A DNA stretch of 64,000 bases from Niveispirillum sp943370215 (GCA_943370215.1 CALRQC020000015.1:55155-119154), one strand, 5' to 3'. Shown: positions 18,599-27,963, counted from the stretch's first letter. Numbers and translations: made by a program. Notes: generated from the sequence alone by a model not told the origin.

Positions 18599-20725
18599 CT
18601 ATTGATGGGCCAGAATGGCCAGCAACAGCAGGGCCACGATATTGGTGATCTTGATCATCGGGTTCACGGCTGGGCCGGCCGTGTCCTTATAGGGGTCGCC
18701 CACCGTATCGCCAGTCACTGCCGCCTTATGCGCGTCCGAGCCTTTGCCACCATGGTGGCCCTCCTCGATATATTTCTTGGCATTGTCCCAGGCCCCGCCG
18801 CCCGAGGTCATGGAAATGGCGACGAACAGGCCGGTGACGATGACGCCCAGCAGCATGGCACCCACGGCGGAAAAAGCCGCCCCCTTGCCGGCAATCGCCG
18901 CCACCAGGGCGTAAAGCACCAAAGGCGCCAGCACCGGCAACAGGGAAGGCACGATCATTTCCCGGATGGCGGAACGGGTCAGCATATCAACGGCGCGGCC
19001 ATAATCGGGTTTTGAGGTGCCAGCCATGATGCCCGGATTCTCCCGGAACTGACGGCGCACCTCCTCCACCACCGAGCCGGCGGCACGGCCCACTGCCGTC
19101 ATGCCCATGGCACCGAACAGATAGGGCAGCAGCCCCCCCAGAATCAGCCCGACCACGACATAGGGGTTGGAAAGGCTGAAATCGATCTCCACCCCCGCGA
19201 AATAGGGATAGGCCGCAGGATCGGCCATGAAATATTTCAGATCCTCATGATAGGCCGCGAACAGCACCAGCGCGCCCAGACCGGCTGAGCCGATGGCATA
19301 GCCCTTGGTCACGGCCTTGGTGGTATTGCCCACGGCATCCAGCGCGTCGGTGGTGACGCGCACCTCTTTGGGCAGATCGGCCATTTCGGCGATGCCGCCG
19401 CCATTGTCGGTAACGGGGCCATAGGCGTCCAGCGCCACCACCATACCCGCCACCGCCAGCATACTGGTCACCGCAATGGCGATGCCGAACAGGCCCGCCA
19501 GCAGATAGCAGCCAATGATGGCAGCGCAGATCACCAGCGCTGGCAGGGCTGTGGATTCCATGGAAATGGCCAGGCCCTGGATGACATTGGTGCCATGGCC
19601 GGTGGTACTGCTCTGCGCCACCGACCTCACCGGGCGATAGCCGGTACCGGTGTAATATTCGGTGATCCAGACAATCAGCGCCGTCACCAATTGCCCGATG
19701 ACGGCGCAATAATAAAGGTCCATCCCCGTGAAGCGGACACCGGCCCCGGTGGCCAGCAGAGTAGCGAACCCTTCCGGCAGCACCCAGGCCGTCACGGCAG
19801 CAATTGCCCCCAGCGACAACACCCCGCAGGCGATGAGCCCCTTGTAAAGCGCCCCCATGATATTGCCGGAACTGCCCAGCCGAACGAAGAAGGTGCCGAT
19901 GATGGAGGTGATGATACAGGCCCCGCCGATGGCCAGCGGATAGATCAGCATCGCGTCCAGATAGGCCCCCTGGCCGGCAAAGAAGATGCCGGCCAGCACC
20001 ATGGTTGCCACCACGGTCACGGCATAGGTTTCAAACAGGTCGGCCGCCATGCCGGCGCAATCGCCGACATTATCGCCCACATTATCGGCAATGACGGCGG
20101 GATTGCGGGGATCATCCTCCGGAATGCCGGCTTCCACCTTGCCCACCAGATCGGCGCCGACATCGGCGCCCTTGGTGAAGATGCCGCCGCCCAGCCGGGC
20201 GAAGATAGAGATCAGGGAGGCACCGAAGCCAAGGGCCACCAGCGCATCCACCAGCGGTCGGCCGGTGAAGCCCATGCTGGTCAGCACCAGAAAATAGCCA
20301 GCCACCCCCAGCAGGGCGAGGCCGGCCACCAGCATCCCGGTCACCGCGCCGGCGCGAAAGGCCAGCGACAACCCCTGCGCCAGCCCGTGGCGCGCAGCCT
20401 CTGCCGTGCGCACATTGGCACGGACGGAAATATTCATGCCGATATAGCCAGCCGCCGCCGACAGCACCGCCCCCAGCACAAAGCCGATGGCGACATGCAC
20501 ACCCAGCAGCACCCCCACCAGAATGGCAATCACCACGCCCACCAAAGCGATGGTCGTATATTGCCGGTTGAGATAGGCCCCGGCCCCGATCTGGATTGCC
20601 TGCGCAATCTCCTGCATCCGGGCATTGCCGGGGCTGGCCGCCAGAACCGAACGCGCCGTCGCCAATCCGTACAGAATGGCAAGCACGCCGCAGGCCAGCA
20701 CGAAATAGAGTACGTGCGTGATCAT
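18599..20725 (-). CDS. hppA: K+-insensitive membrane-bound proton-pumping pyrophosphatase
   Basis: Hydrolyses pyrophosphate and pumps protons across the membrane, saving energy under low-ATP conditions. The 708 residues form about 16 transmembrane helices. The catalytic stretch DVGADLVGKVEAGIPEDDPR followed by NVGDNVGDCAGMAADLFETY is intact, as are DAYGPVTDNGGGIAEM and TGDTVGDPYKDTAGPAVNP near the C-terminus. GNTTKAVTKGYAIGS (~467) carries the Lys that marks the potassium-independent subfamily. AAGGAAACGAC precedes the start as ribosome site. It is flanked by the bamE terminator and the FliL-like gene. Confidence 0.97.
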   Translation of the reverse strand: MITHVLYFVLACGVLAILYGLATARSVLAASPGNARMQEIAQAIQIGAGAYLNRQYTTIALVGVVIAILVGVLLGVHVAIGFVLGAVLSAAAGYIGMNISVRANVRTAEAARHGLAQGLSLAFRAGAVTGMLVAGLALLGVAGYFLVLTSMGFTGRPLVDALVALGFGASLISIFARLGGGIFTKGADVGADLVGKVEAGIPEDDPRNPAVIADNVGDNVGDCAGMAADLFETYAVTVVATMVLAGIFFAGQGAYLDAMLIYPLAIGGACIITSIIGTFFVRLGSSGNIMGALYKGLIACGVLSLGAIAAVTAWVLPEGFATLLATGAGVRFTGMDLYYCAVIGQLVTALIVWITEYYTGTGYRPVRSVAQSSTTGHGTNVIQGLAISMESTALPALVICAAIIGCYLLAGLFGIAIAVTSMLAVAGMVVALDAYGPVTDNGGGIAEMADLPKEVRVTTDALDAVGNTTKAVTKGYAIGSAGLGALVLFAAYHEDLKYFMADPAAYPYFAGVEIDFSLSNPYVVVGLILGGLLPYLFGAMGMTAVGRAAGSVVEEVRRQFRENPGIMAGTSKPDYGRAVDMLTRSAIREMIVPSLLPVLAPLVLYALVAAIAGKGAAFSAVGAMLLGVIVTGLFVAISMTSGGGAWDNAKKYIEEGHHGGKGSDAHKAAVTGDTVGDPYKDTAGPAVNPMIKITNIVALLLLAILAHQ

Positions 20726-20881
20726 GTCGTTTCCTTACCCTATGGATGGTGCCGCTTCTTGAGCGAACGGGCCGGACGGCCGGCGGCACTCTGGCAAGGG
20801 TCAGCATGACACGCACCGGAAACGACATCAATCCGATGCTATCGATTTGATATAACTTGATCCGATATTTCCCAGCCTTGA

Positions 20882-21346
20882 TCAATAGGCCGGGCGCTGG
20901 CTGACCGACTGGATCAGCACATCGCGCACGACATCGGGACCGACCACCTTGTCCGTCACCTGTTTCAATTCATCCTTGATGGCGGGGATATTCAGGATCT
21001 GGCCATCGATCACCTGCCCCTTATCCAGGGAGCCATAAAGCGCCTGCACATAGGCATCGATCAGGCGGGGGCTCTTGGCTCTCACCTCATCGCGCACGGT
21101 ATCATCATCCACTTCCAGGCTGACCGTGATGATAATGTTCTGCGTCGCCTTGGTCTGGCCCATCACCGGCACGATCATCGGGCCGATGGTGGCATAGGAG
21201 GGCGGGCCGGTATGGGCCTTCTTCGCAGGCTCCTTGGCCTCCGCATGTTCTGCATCCGCCGGTTTGGCCAGGAACATGAAATAAGCGCCGGCACCGGCGC
21301 CAACCAGTACCAACAGGGCCAGAACAAGGATGATGATTTTTTTCAT
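20882..21346 (-). CDS. FliL-like membrane protein (orphan)
   Basis: 154-residue protein with one N-terminal membrane segment (~4-26), an Ala/Lys-rich linker and a FliL-type domain (~50-154; VPVMGQTKATQNIIITVSLE, DEVRAKSPRLIDAYVQALYG, VRDVLIQSVSQRPAY). FliL supports stator function at the flagellar motor. Here no flagellar gene is near, and the protein ends shortly after the domain, so it may be a FliL paralogue with another role. Its stop lies about 155 bases upstream of hppA in the same direction. Confidence 0.85.
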   Translation of the reverse strand: MKKIIILVLALLVLVGAGAGAYFMFLAKPADAEHAEAKEPAKKAHTGPPSYATIGPMIVPVMGQTKATQNIIITVSLEVDDDTVRDEVRAKSPRLIDAYVQALYGSLDKGQVIDGQILNIPAIKDELKQVTDKVVGPDVVRDVLIQSVSQRPAY

Positions 21347-21448
21347 GTAGGATCAGCCATCAGCAGGGTTGGCGGCAGTATAGGCCGCCACCGCGCCGGG
21401 CACGAGGGCCAATCGCCCTAAAATATCACAACCCCCTTTTGCCGAGCC

Positions 21449-22591
21449 TCAATGCGGGCTCTTGCTCCCCTCACCCGCTTGCGGGGCCGCCGCCGTTTCC
21501 GCCGTCAGCCCAACCTCCCGGTAATATTGCTCGGCCCCCGGATGCAGGGGTACGGCCAAACCATCCAGTGCCGTGCGCAGTTGGATGGTTTTACCCCGGG
21601 GATGCCCAGCATCCAGCAACAGCCGGGTCTGGTCGTTCCACAGGGCGGCCGTGATGTCATGCACCAGTTGGGCTTTGATATCACCACGCACCAACCATTG
21701 CGCGCCCACACCCAGGCTGCTGGTGGCCGGCACATTCTCATAAGTGCCGGCGTCGATACGGCTTTCGGTGAAGAAGGGCAGCCGCTTCTTCAACTGTTCC
21801 CCTTTGGGATCATCAAAGGGCAACAGGTTGATCGGCACGCGCCGCGCCAGTTCCGACACTGCCGGCAACGGATAGCCGCCGACAATGACAAAGGCATCCA
21901 GTTCACCCGCCACCAGCCGGTCCCCCGCTGCCGCCGGGCTGAGATAGAACGGATTGACCGTCTTTTCCGACAGGCCATAACTGGCCAGGATGGCGCGGGA
22001 GGTTACCAGCGTGCCCGACCCCTGCTCCCCCAGGGCGACCCGCTTACCCTTGAGATCCCCTGGCCTTTTCAAGCCGCTGTCAACGCGCACAACCACATGG
22101 ATGGTTTCGGTATAGAGATTGGCAATGGCGCGCAGATCGGCATAGGCCGTCTTTTCAAAGGGGGCCTTGCCTTCCAGCGCCGCATGGGCAATGTCGGCCT
22201 GGACCAGGGCCGATTCCAACCGCCGCTGCCGCAGCAGATTGACATTCTCCACCGCACCCGACGTGGATTGCGCCACCACGATCAGGCCCGGCACGCCACA
22301 GCTCCCCCCCCGGTCACAGGGGCGCGTACCCGGCGGGTTGGAAACGGCATTGGCCAGCAACCCGCCGATCAGGAAATAGGTGCCGCCGGTGGTCGCCGTA
22401 CCAATCTGGAAAAAGCGCACCTGATCGCCTGGCTGCTGGGCCAGTGCCCCCGGCACCAGACCCAGCCCCAGAAGGCCGCCCCCCGCCAGCAGCAGCCGTC
22501 TTCTTGACAGTGCAGAAGCGTCCAACGGGTCGGGAAGGGTGGCTGCGGGTCCGGCGCGGAACTGCATGGCGCGGTGCATCCGATCGCTCAT
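21449..22591 (-). CDS. TAXI-family TRAP transporter solute-binding protein (orphan)
   Basis: Periplasmic binding protein of the TAXI group, 380 residues. A twin-Arg-type leader (SRRRLLLAGGGLLGLGLVPG, ~28-47) is followed by the TAXI domain: FFQIGTATTGGTYFLIGGLL, LVQADIAHAALEG, RVALGEQGSGTLVTSRAIL and AFVIVGGYPLPAVSEL. An internal segment CDRGGSCGVPGLIVVAQST matches the conserved Cys-containing loop of this family. TAXI proteins normally serve a fused TRAP permease (DctQM-type); none is encoded in this window, so it either works with a distant permease or has a sensory role. Confidence 0.9.
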   Translation of the reverse strand: MSDRMHRAMQFRAGPAATLPDPLDASALSRRRLLLAGGGLLGLGLVPGALAQQPGDQVRFFQIGTATTGGTYFLIGGLLANAVSNPPGTRPCDRGGSCGVPGLIVVAQSTSGAVENVNLLRQRRLESALVQADIAHAALEGKAPFEKTAYADLRAIANLYTETIHVVVRVDSGLKRPGDLKGKRVALGEQGSGTLVTSRAILASYGLSEKTVNPFYLSPAAAGDRLVAGELDAFVIVGGYPLPAVSELARRVPINLLPFDDPKGEQLKKRLPFFTESRIDAGTYENVPATSSLGVGAQWLVRGDIKAQLVHDITAALWNDQTRLLLDAGHPRGKTIQLRTALDGLAVPLHPGAEQYYREVGLTAETAAAPQAGEGSKSPH

Positions 22592-22733
22592 GGTTCAATT
22601 GCCTCATGGTGCGCCCCGCCAGCCACCGGCGCAACCGGAACGCTTGCGCAACAACCGGCGGGAAACGGCGTGTTGATGAATTGAGCAAAGGATTTCAGCC
22701 GGCTGTGGCGAAAATATCGCCAAGCCGCGACCA

Positions 22734-23333
22734 TCACATGACGTTGAACAGCATAAGCGCACCAACCAGTGCGATCACCGCCCCCGCAAGACGGGAGGCG
22801 AGCCCACCGCCAAACTGGTAAAGCGTGGCCGACAACCCGACTCCAGCACTCAAGGCCAACAGGCATCCAACCACCAGACCCGGCCAGAACAGCAACTGGC
22901 TGCTGGTAGCCCCATCCCATTGGGACAGGGCGATGCCGTGTAAAGCACCGGCCAGCGTCGCCAGCACCAATCCCAGCGCCTTGGGCAGGGACAAGGTGAA
23001 GACCAGTAAACCACCGAACAGCACCAAGGAGGCTTCCAGCGCATAACCGGCATAGGGGATATGAACGCCGGATCGGTTCAGCACACCGAACACCAACCCC
23101 GCCACCAATGCCAAGGCGGCACCCGTGCCAGGACTGCCTTTGCCCTGCATATCCAGCCACAGGCCCAGGCCCAGCAGGCCCAGCAGATGCAGATATGTCA
23201 GCAGCGGTCCCGCAAAGCCGGCGGAAAAGCTGGGCGGCAGCGCCGTTGCGGCGGTGGCATTGCCCACCAGTACGGCCAAGGAAAGGGCGGACAGGAACAG
23301 GCGGCGGGAGGGTGCGCCGGTGCCGCATCGCAT
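22734..23333 (-). CDS. HupE/UreJ-like membrane protein lacking the HPxxGxDH motif
   Basis: 199-residue polytopic membrane protein with a cleavable leader (~10-29) and about six further hydrophobic segments. The general pattern (YLHLLGLLGLGLWLDMQGKG, FTLSLPKALGLVLATLAGAL followed by HGIA) matches the HupE/UreJ nickel/cobalt transporter family. However, the N-terminal metal-binding HPxxGxDH motif seen in the other copy in this window (near 57.8 kb) is absent. Start at 23333 is chosen for GGAG nine bases upstream. It may transport something else or be a degenerate paralogue. Downstream of the transglutaminase-like gene in the same direction, about 90 bases away. Confidence 0.7.
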   Translation of the reverse strand: MRCGTGAPSRRLFLSALSLAVLVGNATAATALPPSFSAGFAGPLLTYLHLLGLLGLGLWLDMQGKGSPGTGAALALVAGLVFGVLNRSGVHIPYAGYALEASLVLFGGLLVFTLSLPKALGLVLATLAGALHGIALSQWDGATSSQLLFWPGLVVGCLLALSAGVGLSATLYQFGGGLASRLAGAVIALVGALMLFNVM

Positions 23334-23425
23334 CAGAAAGAACTCCGCATGGCGGTGGGAACGACACCCTTGATCGCCCGGCGGATAATGGCAGGTCAAG
23401 GCTGCTCTCGCCCACCGGCCCCATC

Positions 23426-24322
23426 TCAACGGCCCGCCGCCACGCTGACAGCCACCGTCATCCCCAGATAATCGGCGGGTGCGCCTGTCCATTGCCCGGC
23501 CAGCGGTACCGCCTGGCCGGCATCGCGTGTCACCGCCACCCGGATCAGGTTGCGGCCCCCGGCAATGCCGTTGGTGGGATCGAACTCCACCCAGCCGGCA
23601 CCGGGCAGATAGGTCTGCATCCAGGCATGGGTGGCACCGGCCCCGATGGAGCCACCCGCTCCCCCGTCGATGGCGGGGTCATAGAGATAACCGCTGACGA
23701 ACCGGGCGGCCAGCCCCAGGCTGCGCACCGCCTCCATCATCAGCAGGGCGAAATCCCGGCAGGAACCGCTGCCGCGTGCCAGTGTCTCCACCGGGCTTTG
23801 CGTGCCCTCCGCTTCCCGTGACTGATAGGTAAAGCCGTTGCGGATGGCGGCCGTCATGGCCAGCAGCATGGGCAAGGTCTCCGCCAACCCGTCCCCAGCC
23901 GCCTCTGCCCGCACAAACTGGCGGGCCCATTCATCAATGCGATGCTCGGGATCGGGGTAATGGCGCTCCATGGTGCGGCCCAGATCCGGCACCTCCGCCG
24001 CGTCATAACTGAACGGGTAATGGCTTGCATGATCCTCAAGCGAGAAATCACCCGGCCCGGTCGGGAACTGTTCCAGCACAATCCGGCTTTCGATGCTCAG
24101 CCGGCGGGCGCTGATGCCATCGAACCGGGCCAGCGCCACCGAATTGCCGAACACATCATGCATCCAGCGCAGGTCGCTGGGCCGCGGATCGATCTCCAGC
24201 CCGGTTTCCAGCAGGCGCAGATCGTGGCTGTCGCGCGGACGGAACATCATCCGATGCGGCCCCAGCACCACCGGATTGGCATAATCATAGGTGGTTCGGT
24301 GCGTGACGGTGAGAATGCCCAT
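23426..24322 (-). CDS. Transglutaminase-like cysteine protease family protein
   Basis: 298-residue bacterial transglutaminase-like protein. A beta-rich N-terminal domain (LTVTHRTTYDYANPVVLGPH, MMFRPRDSHDLRLLE) precedes the papain-like core with the triad Cys188 (GSCRDFALLMMEAVRSLG), His232 (THAWMQTYLPG) and Asp248 (EFDPTNG). Proteins of this layout are usually proteases or amidases rather than cross-linking enzymes, and no signal peptide is visible, so it is probably cytoplasmic. ATG at 24322 is chosen because it begins the conserved first strand. Confidence 0.9.
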   Translation of the reverse strand: MGILTVTHRTTYDYANPVVLGPHRMMFRPRDSHDLRLLETGLEIDPRPSDLRWMHDVFGNSVALARFDGISARRLSIESRIVLEQFPTGPGDFSLEDHASHYPFSYDAAEVPDLGRTMERHYPDPEHRIDEWARQFVRAEAAGDGLAETLPMLLAMTAAIRNGFTYQSREAEGTQSPVETLARGSGSCRDFALLMMEAVRSLGLAARFVSGYLYDPAIDGGAGGSIGAGATHAWMQTYLPGAGWVEFDPTNGIAGGRNLIRVAVTRDAGQAVPLAGQWTGAPADYLGMTVAVSVAAGR

Positions 24323-24523
24323 GGTGTTCTGCCCCCTTTTCCCCACCTTTGATAACAGTGACGGCCGCCGCTTGGTTCCCCTTTCAGTGGATGACGCGGA
24401 TGCAGCATTGGCAGGGGCGCAGTTGGGCGCTACCGTCAAAGCCAGGACCGCGCTATGTAGGCGTCAGGAAATGCAATTCGGCCGCCCGGTCATCTGCCGG
24501 GCCTTGCCCGGAGAATTGGTGTG

Positions 24524-25183
24524 ATGAAGCTCTATGGCGTGTTGCTCAGCCCCTATGTCACCCGCGTGGTGTTGGCCATCCGCTTCAAGGGACTGGACAT
24601 TCCCCTGGTGCCACCGCCGGGTGCCGGATTGAAATCGCCCGAGTATCTGGCCATCAACCCCTATGGCAAGATGCCGGCCCTGGTGGCTGGCGATGCGAGC
24701 ATCATCGAGTCGGAAGTTATCTGCGAATTCCTGGACGAACGATTCCCGGAAAAGAAGATTCTGCCCGGCAATGATGTGGCGCGTGCCCGCGCCCGCATCA
24801 TCAGCCGCGCCATTGATCTTTATGTGCTGCCGGCCTTGCTGGGGCTATTGGGCCAGATGAACCCGATCAACCGTGACGCCGCCCTGGTGGCGGAAAAGCG
24901 GGCAGAACTGCGGCGCGGCATGGACGGGCTGGAAACCTTCATCGAAGCAGCGCCCTGGTGCATGGGCGACGCCTTCACCCTGGCTGATTGCGCCGTCGTG
25001 CCCGCCTGTTTCTTTTTGCAGAAGTTCCTGCCGGCCTTCGGGGCGATGGATGTGTTCGAAAACCATCCCAAGCTGGGCGCGGTCTGGGACCATGCCAATG
25101 GTGACCCGATGGGGGCCAAGCTGATCGCCGAGATGACCGGCGCCCTGGATGATTTCATGCGCCGTCGGGCCGCGAATAGTTAA
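24524..25183 (+). CDS. Glutathione S-transferase family protein
   Basis: 219-residue cytosolic GST. The thioredoxin-like N-terminal half includes KLYGVLLSPYVTRVVLAIRF, INPYGKMPALVAG with the cis-Pro, and the glutathione-binding SIIESEVICEFLDERFP. The all-helical C-terminal half has APWCMGDAFTLADCAVVPACFFL, the conserved N-capping box region. Ser at position 9 is the likely activating residue. A GTG lies one codon before the chosen ATG. Divergent from the transglutaminase-like gene. Substrate not predictable. Confidence 0.9.
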   Translation: MKLYGVLLSPYVTRVVLAIRFKGLDIPLVPPPGAGLKSPEYLAINPYGKMPALVAGDASIIESEVICEFLDERFPEKKILPGNDVARARARIISRAIDLYVLPALLGLLGQMNPINRDAALVAEKRAELRRGMDGLETFIEAAPWCMGDAFTLADCAVVPACFFLQKFLPAFGAMDVFENHPKLGAVWDHANGDPMGAKLIAEMTGALDDFMRRRAANS

Positions 25184-25309
25184 CCCGATAGGATCATTTG
25201 GCACAGCCGGTTGACCGCCGCAACAGGCGGGCGCATGGTTGCGCCCGTCACGCGCCGGCACGTGCGCGGGCAATGCAATCCAACGCGAAAAAGAACAGGA
25301 ACCAAATCC

Positions 25310-27388
25310 ATGGTGAAGCCGATGCGCCTCGCGGCAACGACCGCCGCGACGATCGCCTTGATGGTGGGTGTCGCCCATGCCGATGAAGGCATGTGGACGC
25401 TGGACAATGTGCCGACAGCGGCAATCGCCAAGGCCACCGGCTTCACGCCGGACCCGGCATGGCTGAAGAAGGTGCAGCTTTCCTCGGTGCGTCTGGCCGG
25501 CGGCTGCTCCGGCAGCTTCGTGTCCGGCGAAGGGCTGGTGATGACCAATCATCACTGCGTCGCCGACTGCGTAGCCGAACTGTCCAGCGCCAATGATGAC
25601 GTGCAGGCCAACGGTTTCCTGGCCAAGGACCGCGCCGATGAGCGCAAGTGCGCCGGGATCGAGGTCAACCAGTTGACCGACATCATCGATGTCACCGACA
25701 AGGTGAACAAGGCGACCGCCGGCAAGAATGGGCAGGATTTCGCCAATGCCCGCCGCGCCGCGCTGACCCAGATTGAAAAGGAATGCGCCGGCAATGATGC
25801 CGCGCTGCGTTGCGACGTGGTGACCATCTATCAGGGCGGCCGCTATAATCTCTATAAGTATCAGCGTTATCAGGATGTGCGGCTGGCCTTCGCGCCGGAA
25901 GCCGGCATCGCCGCCTTTGGCGGCGACCCGGACAATTTCAATTTCCCGCGCTACTGCCTGGACATGTCGCTACTGCGCGTCTATGGCGCCGACGGCAAGC
26001 CGCTGAAGAGCCCCAACCATTTCAAATGGTCCAAGCAGGGCACCAAGCCGGGCGATGCCACGTTCGTTTCCGGCCATCCCGGCTCCACCTCCCGCCAGCG
26101 CACCATCGCCGAACTGGAATTCGTGCGGGATGAGGTTGCCACCTCTTACCTGTTCTATGCGCAGGAGCGTCGTGGCCGCCTGATCGAATTCGGCCGGGAG
26201 AATGCTGATCGCCGCCGTGAGGCGTTCGAGCCGCTGGCCCATACCGAAAATGGCATCAAGGTCTGGCATGGCCGCCAGCAGGCCCTGGCCGACAAGGAAT
26301 TCTTTGGTGCCAAGGTGAAGGCCGAACAGGAACTGCGGGCCAAGATCGCCGCCGATCCCAAGCTGTCGGCCGAGGTGGGTGATGCGTTCGACGTGATCGC
26401 CAAGGCCCAGGACCGCTATGCTCAGTTGTTCCCGCGTTACATCATGCTGGAACGGATGCGCGCCTTTGACAGCGATCTGGCGGGTTTTGCCCGTTCGCTT
26501 CTGCGTGCCGCCGATGAAAGCAAGCTGGCCAATAATGACCGTCTGCGGGAATTCAGCGATGCCCGCCTGCCGGCCTTGAAGCAGCGCCTGTCCAACCCGG
26601 CTCCGGTCCATAAGGATCTGGAAATCGCCATGCTGTCCTTCTCCCTGACCAAGCTGCGGGAGGCGTTCGGCCCAGATGATGCCATCGTCAAGGCGGTGCT
26701 GGGCAAGCAATCGCCCGATCAGGTGGCAACGGCCGCCATCACTGCCAGCAAGCTGTCCGACCCGGCGGAACGTCTGCGCCTGTTCGAAGGCGGCAAGGCC
26801 GCCATCGATGCGTCCGACGATCCGCTGATCAAGCTGCTGAAGGCCATCGATCCGGCCGCCCGCGCCGCCCGCAAGGCGGTGGAAGATGAGGTGGAAGCCC
26901 CGGTGGAGCAGGCCCAGGCCCGCATTGCCCGGGCCCGCTTCGCCATTTATGGCGACAGCGTCTATCCCGACGCCACCTTCTCGCTGCGCCTGTCCTACGG
27001 CAAGGTGCAGGGCTGGGAGGAGCTGGACGGCCATCAGGTGGAACCCTACACCACCTTCGCCGGTGCCTATGAGCGCGACACCGGTGCCGCCCCGTTTGAC
27101 CTGCCGACGCGCTGGGATCAGGCCAAGGGCAAGGTCAACATGTCCACGCCGTTCGATGCCGTGACCACCAATGACATCATTGGCGGCAATTCCGGCTCCC
27201 CGGCGCTGAACAGCAAGGCGGAGGTGATCGGCCTGGTGTTCGACGGCAATATCCACAGCCTGTCGGGCGATTACGGCTATGAGCCCAAGCGCAACCGCAC
27301 GGTGATGGTGGATGTACGCGGCATGACGGAAGCCCTGCGCAACGTCTATGGCGCCGACCAGTTGATCAAGGAACTGGGGGTGAAGTAA
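25310..27388 (+). CDS. S46-family dipeptidyl-peptidase, DPP7-like
   Basis: Periplasmic serine peptidase that removes dipeptides from peptide N-termini. The 692-residue protein has a signal peptide (~1-24, ending AHA), the chymotrypsin-like GEGLVMTNHHC (catalytic His ~82), the Asp region FNFPRYCLDMSLLRVYG and the Ser in IIGGNSGSPALN (Ser628). Eighteen residues after that Ser lies Gly646, the position where DPP11 has the Arg that selects acidic P1 residues, so a DPP7-type preference for hydrophobic P1 is expected. ATG at 25310 has AGGA nine bases upstream. It ends at a strong terminator just before the glycine-riboswitch locus and may feed it with dipeptides. Confidence 0.93.
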   Translation: MVKPMRLAATTAATIALMVGVAHADEGMWTLDNVPTAAIAKATGFTPDPAWLKKVQLSSVRLAGGCSGSFVSGEGLVMTNHHCVADCVAELSSANDDVQANGFLAKDRADERKCAGIEVNQLTDIIDVTDKVNKATAGKNGQDFANARRAALTQIEKECAGNDAALRCDVVTIYQGGRYNLYKYQRYQDVRLAFAPEAGIAAFGGDPDNFNFPRYCLDMSLLRVYGADGKPLKSPNHFKWSKQGTKPGDATFVSGHPGSTSRQRTIAELEFVRDEVATSYLFYAQERRGRLIEFGRENADRRREAFEPLAHTENGIKVWHGRQQALADKEFFGAKVKAEQELRAKIAADPKLSAEVGDAFDVIAKAQDRYAQLFPRYIMLERMRAFDSDLAGFARSLLRAADESKLANNDRLREFSDARLPALKQRLSNPAPVHKDLEIAMLSFSLTKLREAFGPDDAIVKAVLGKQSPDQVATAAITASKLSDPAERLRLFEGGKAAIDASDDPLIKLLKAIDPAARAARKAVEDEVEAPVEQAQARIARARFAIYGDSVYPDATFSLRLSYGKVQGWEELDGHQVEPYTTFAGAYERDTGAAPFDLPTRWDQAKGKVNMSTPFDAVTTNDIIGGNSGSPALNSKAEVIGLVFDGNIHSLSGDYGYEPKRNRTVMVDVRGMTEALRNVYGADQLIKELGVK

Positions 27389-27396
27389 TCCCCCTG

Positions 27397-27430
27397 CCCC
27401 CGCCCACCCATCGGAGGGGCGGGGGTTTTT
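27397..27430 (+). terminator. Rho-independent terminator of the S46 peptidase gene
   Basis: CCCCCGCCC at 27397-27405 pairs with GGGCGGGGG at 27417-27425, followed by TTTTT, eight bases after the peptidase stop codon. Confidence 0.93.
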
Positions 27431-27802
27431 ACCTGCAACGTCTGGATATGATCGGCGGTGAAGACACCGGCCTTCAGCATAAACCTGGTTATGCGGCCGG
27501 CGCTGCCTTTGTTCTTGTATGTGGAAATTACACTACATTCTAGTGTGGTTTTCTGGATATTTATGCAAACAATTCTAATTGTTCCTCTCAAGCAGAAGTG
27601 CGACAATACGCCACACATTGCCTTTGTAGGGGCCTAAGCAGACAAGGGTATGGCTGGCAAACCCGCAGCCTGCCTATGTTGCGGTGCATATAAATGTACT
27701 TTCCCCTTATTGCGAATGAGCGCATGTTTAGCTCGCTTCATTACACAGCGTGGCTTGACAGCGCATTCTTAGGTAAGCCACCCTATCACCCGTTAGCAGG
27801 AG
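27431..27802. other. AT-richer gene-free stretch before the glycine riboswitch
   Basis: No gene is supported in these 370 bases. Composition is clearly more AT-rich than the surroundings. A small inverted repeat CACTA-ATTC-TAGTG type lies near 27532-27546, and TTGACA occurs at 27755-27760 about 48 bases before the first aptamer. No well-spaced -10 is visible, so the promoter is only a candidate. Open frames here are short and lack ribosome sites. Confidence 0.5.
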
Positions 27803-27963
27803 CACATGGGAGAGACCGGCCCCGCGCCGGCGCCGAAGGAGCAACCGCCCCGGAAACTCTCAGGCAAACGGACCATGTGTCTCGGGATTACAATCTGGAA
27901 AGTGACGGAAGCTGCGGCAGGCCGTCCGCCGACGGGGTAATACTCTCAGGCAAAAAAACAGAT
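27803..27963 (+). promoter_or_regulatory. Tandem glycine riboswitch (two aptamers)
   Basis: Two glycine aptamers in tandem precede the TonB receptor gene. Aptamer 1 (27803-27879) has P1 CACATGG/CCATGTG, P2 GAGAG/CTCTC, a CCGGC/GCCGG P3 arm, the core GCCGAAGGAGCAA and ACTCTCAGGCAAA. Aptamer 2 (27893-27963) has P1 ATCTG/CAGAT, a GACGG/CCGTC arm, core GCCGACGGGGTAA and ACTCTCAGGCAAA. The linker of about 13 bases is of normal length. P2 of aptamer 2 pairs GAAAGT with ACTCTC and contains one A-C mismatch. The downstream gene is unusual for this class. Confidence 0.92.

Noticed and set aside
27346..27618. A 90-codon minus-strand frame
   Set aside because: It overlaps the end of the S46 gene and its terminator and has no ribosome site.
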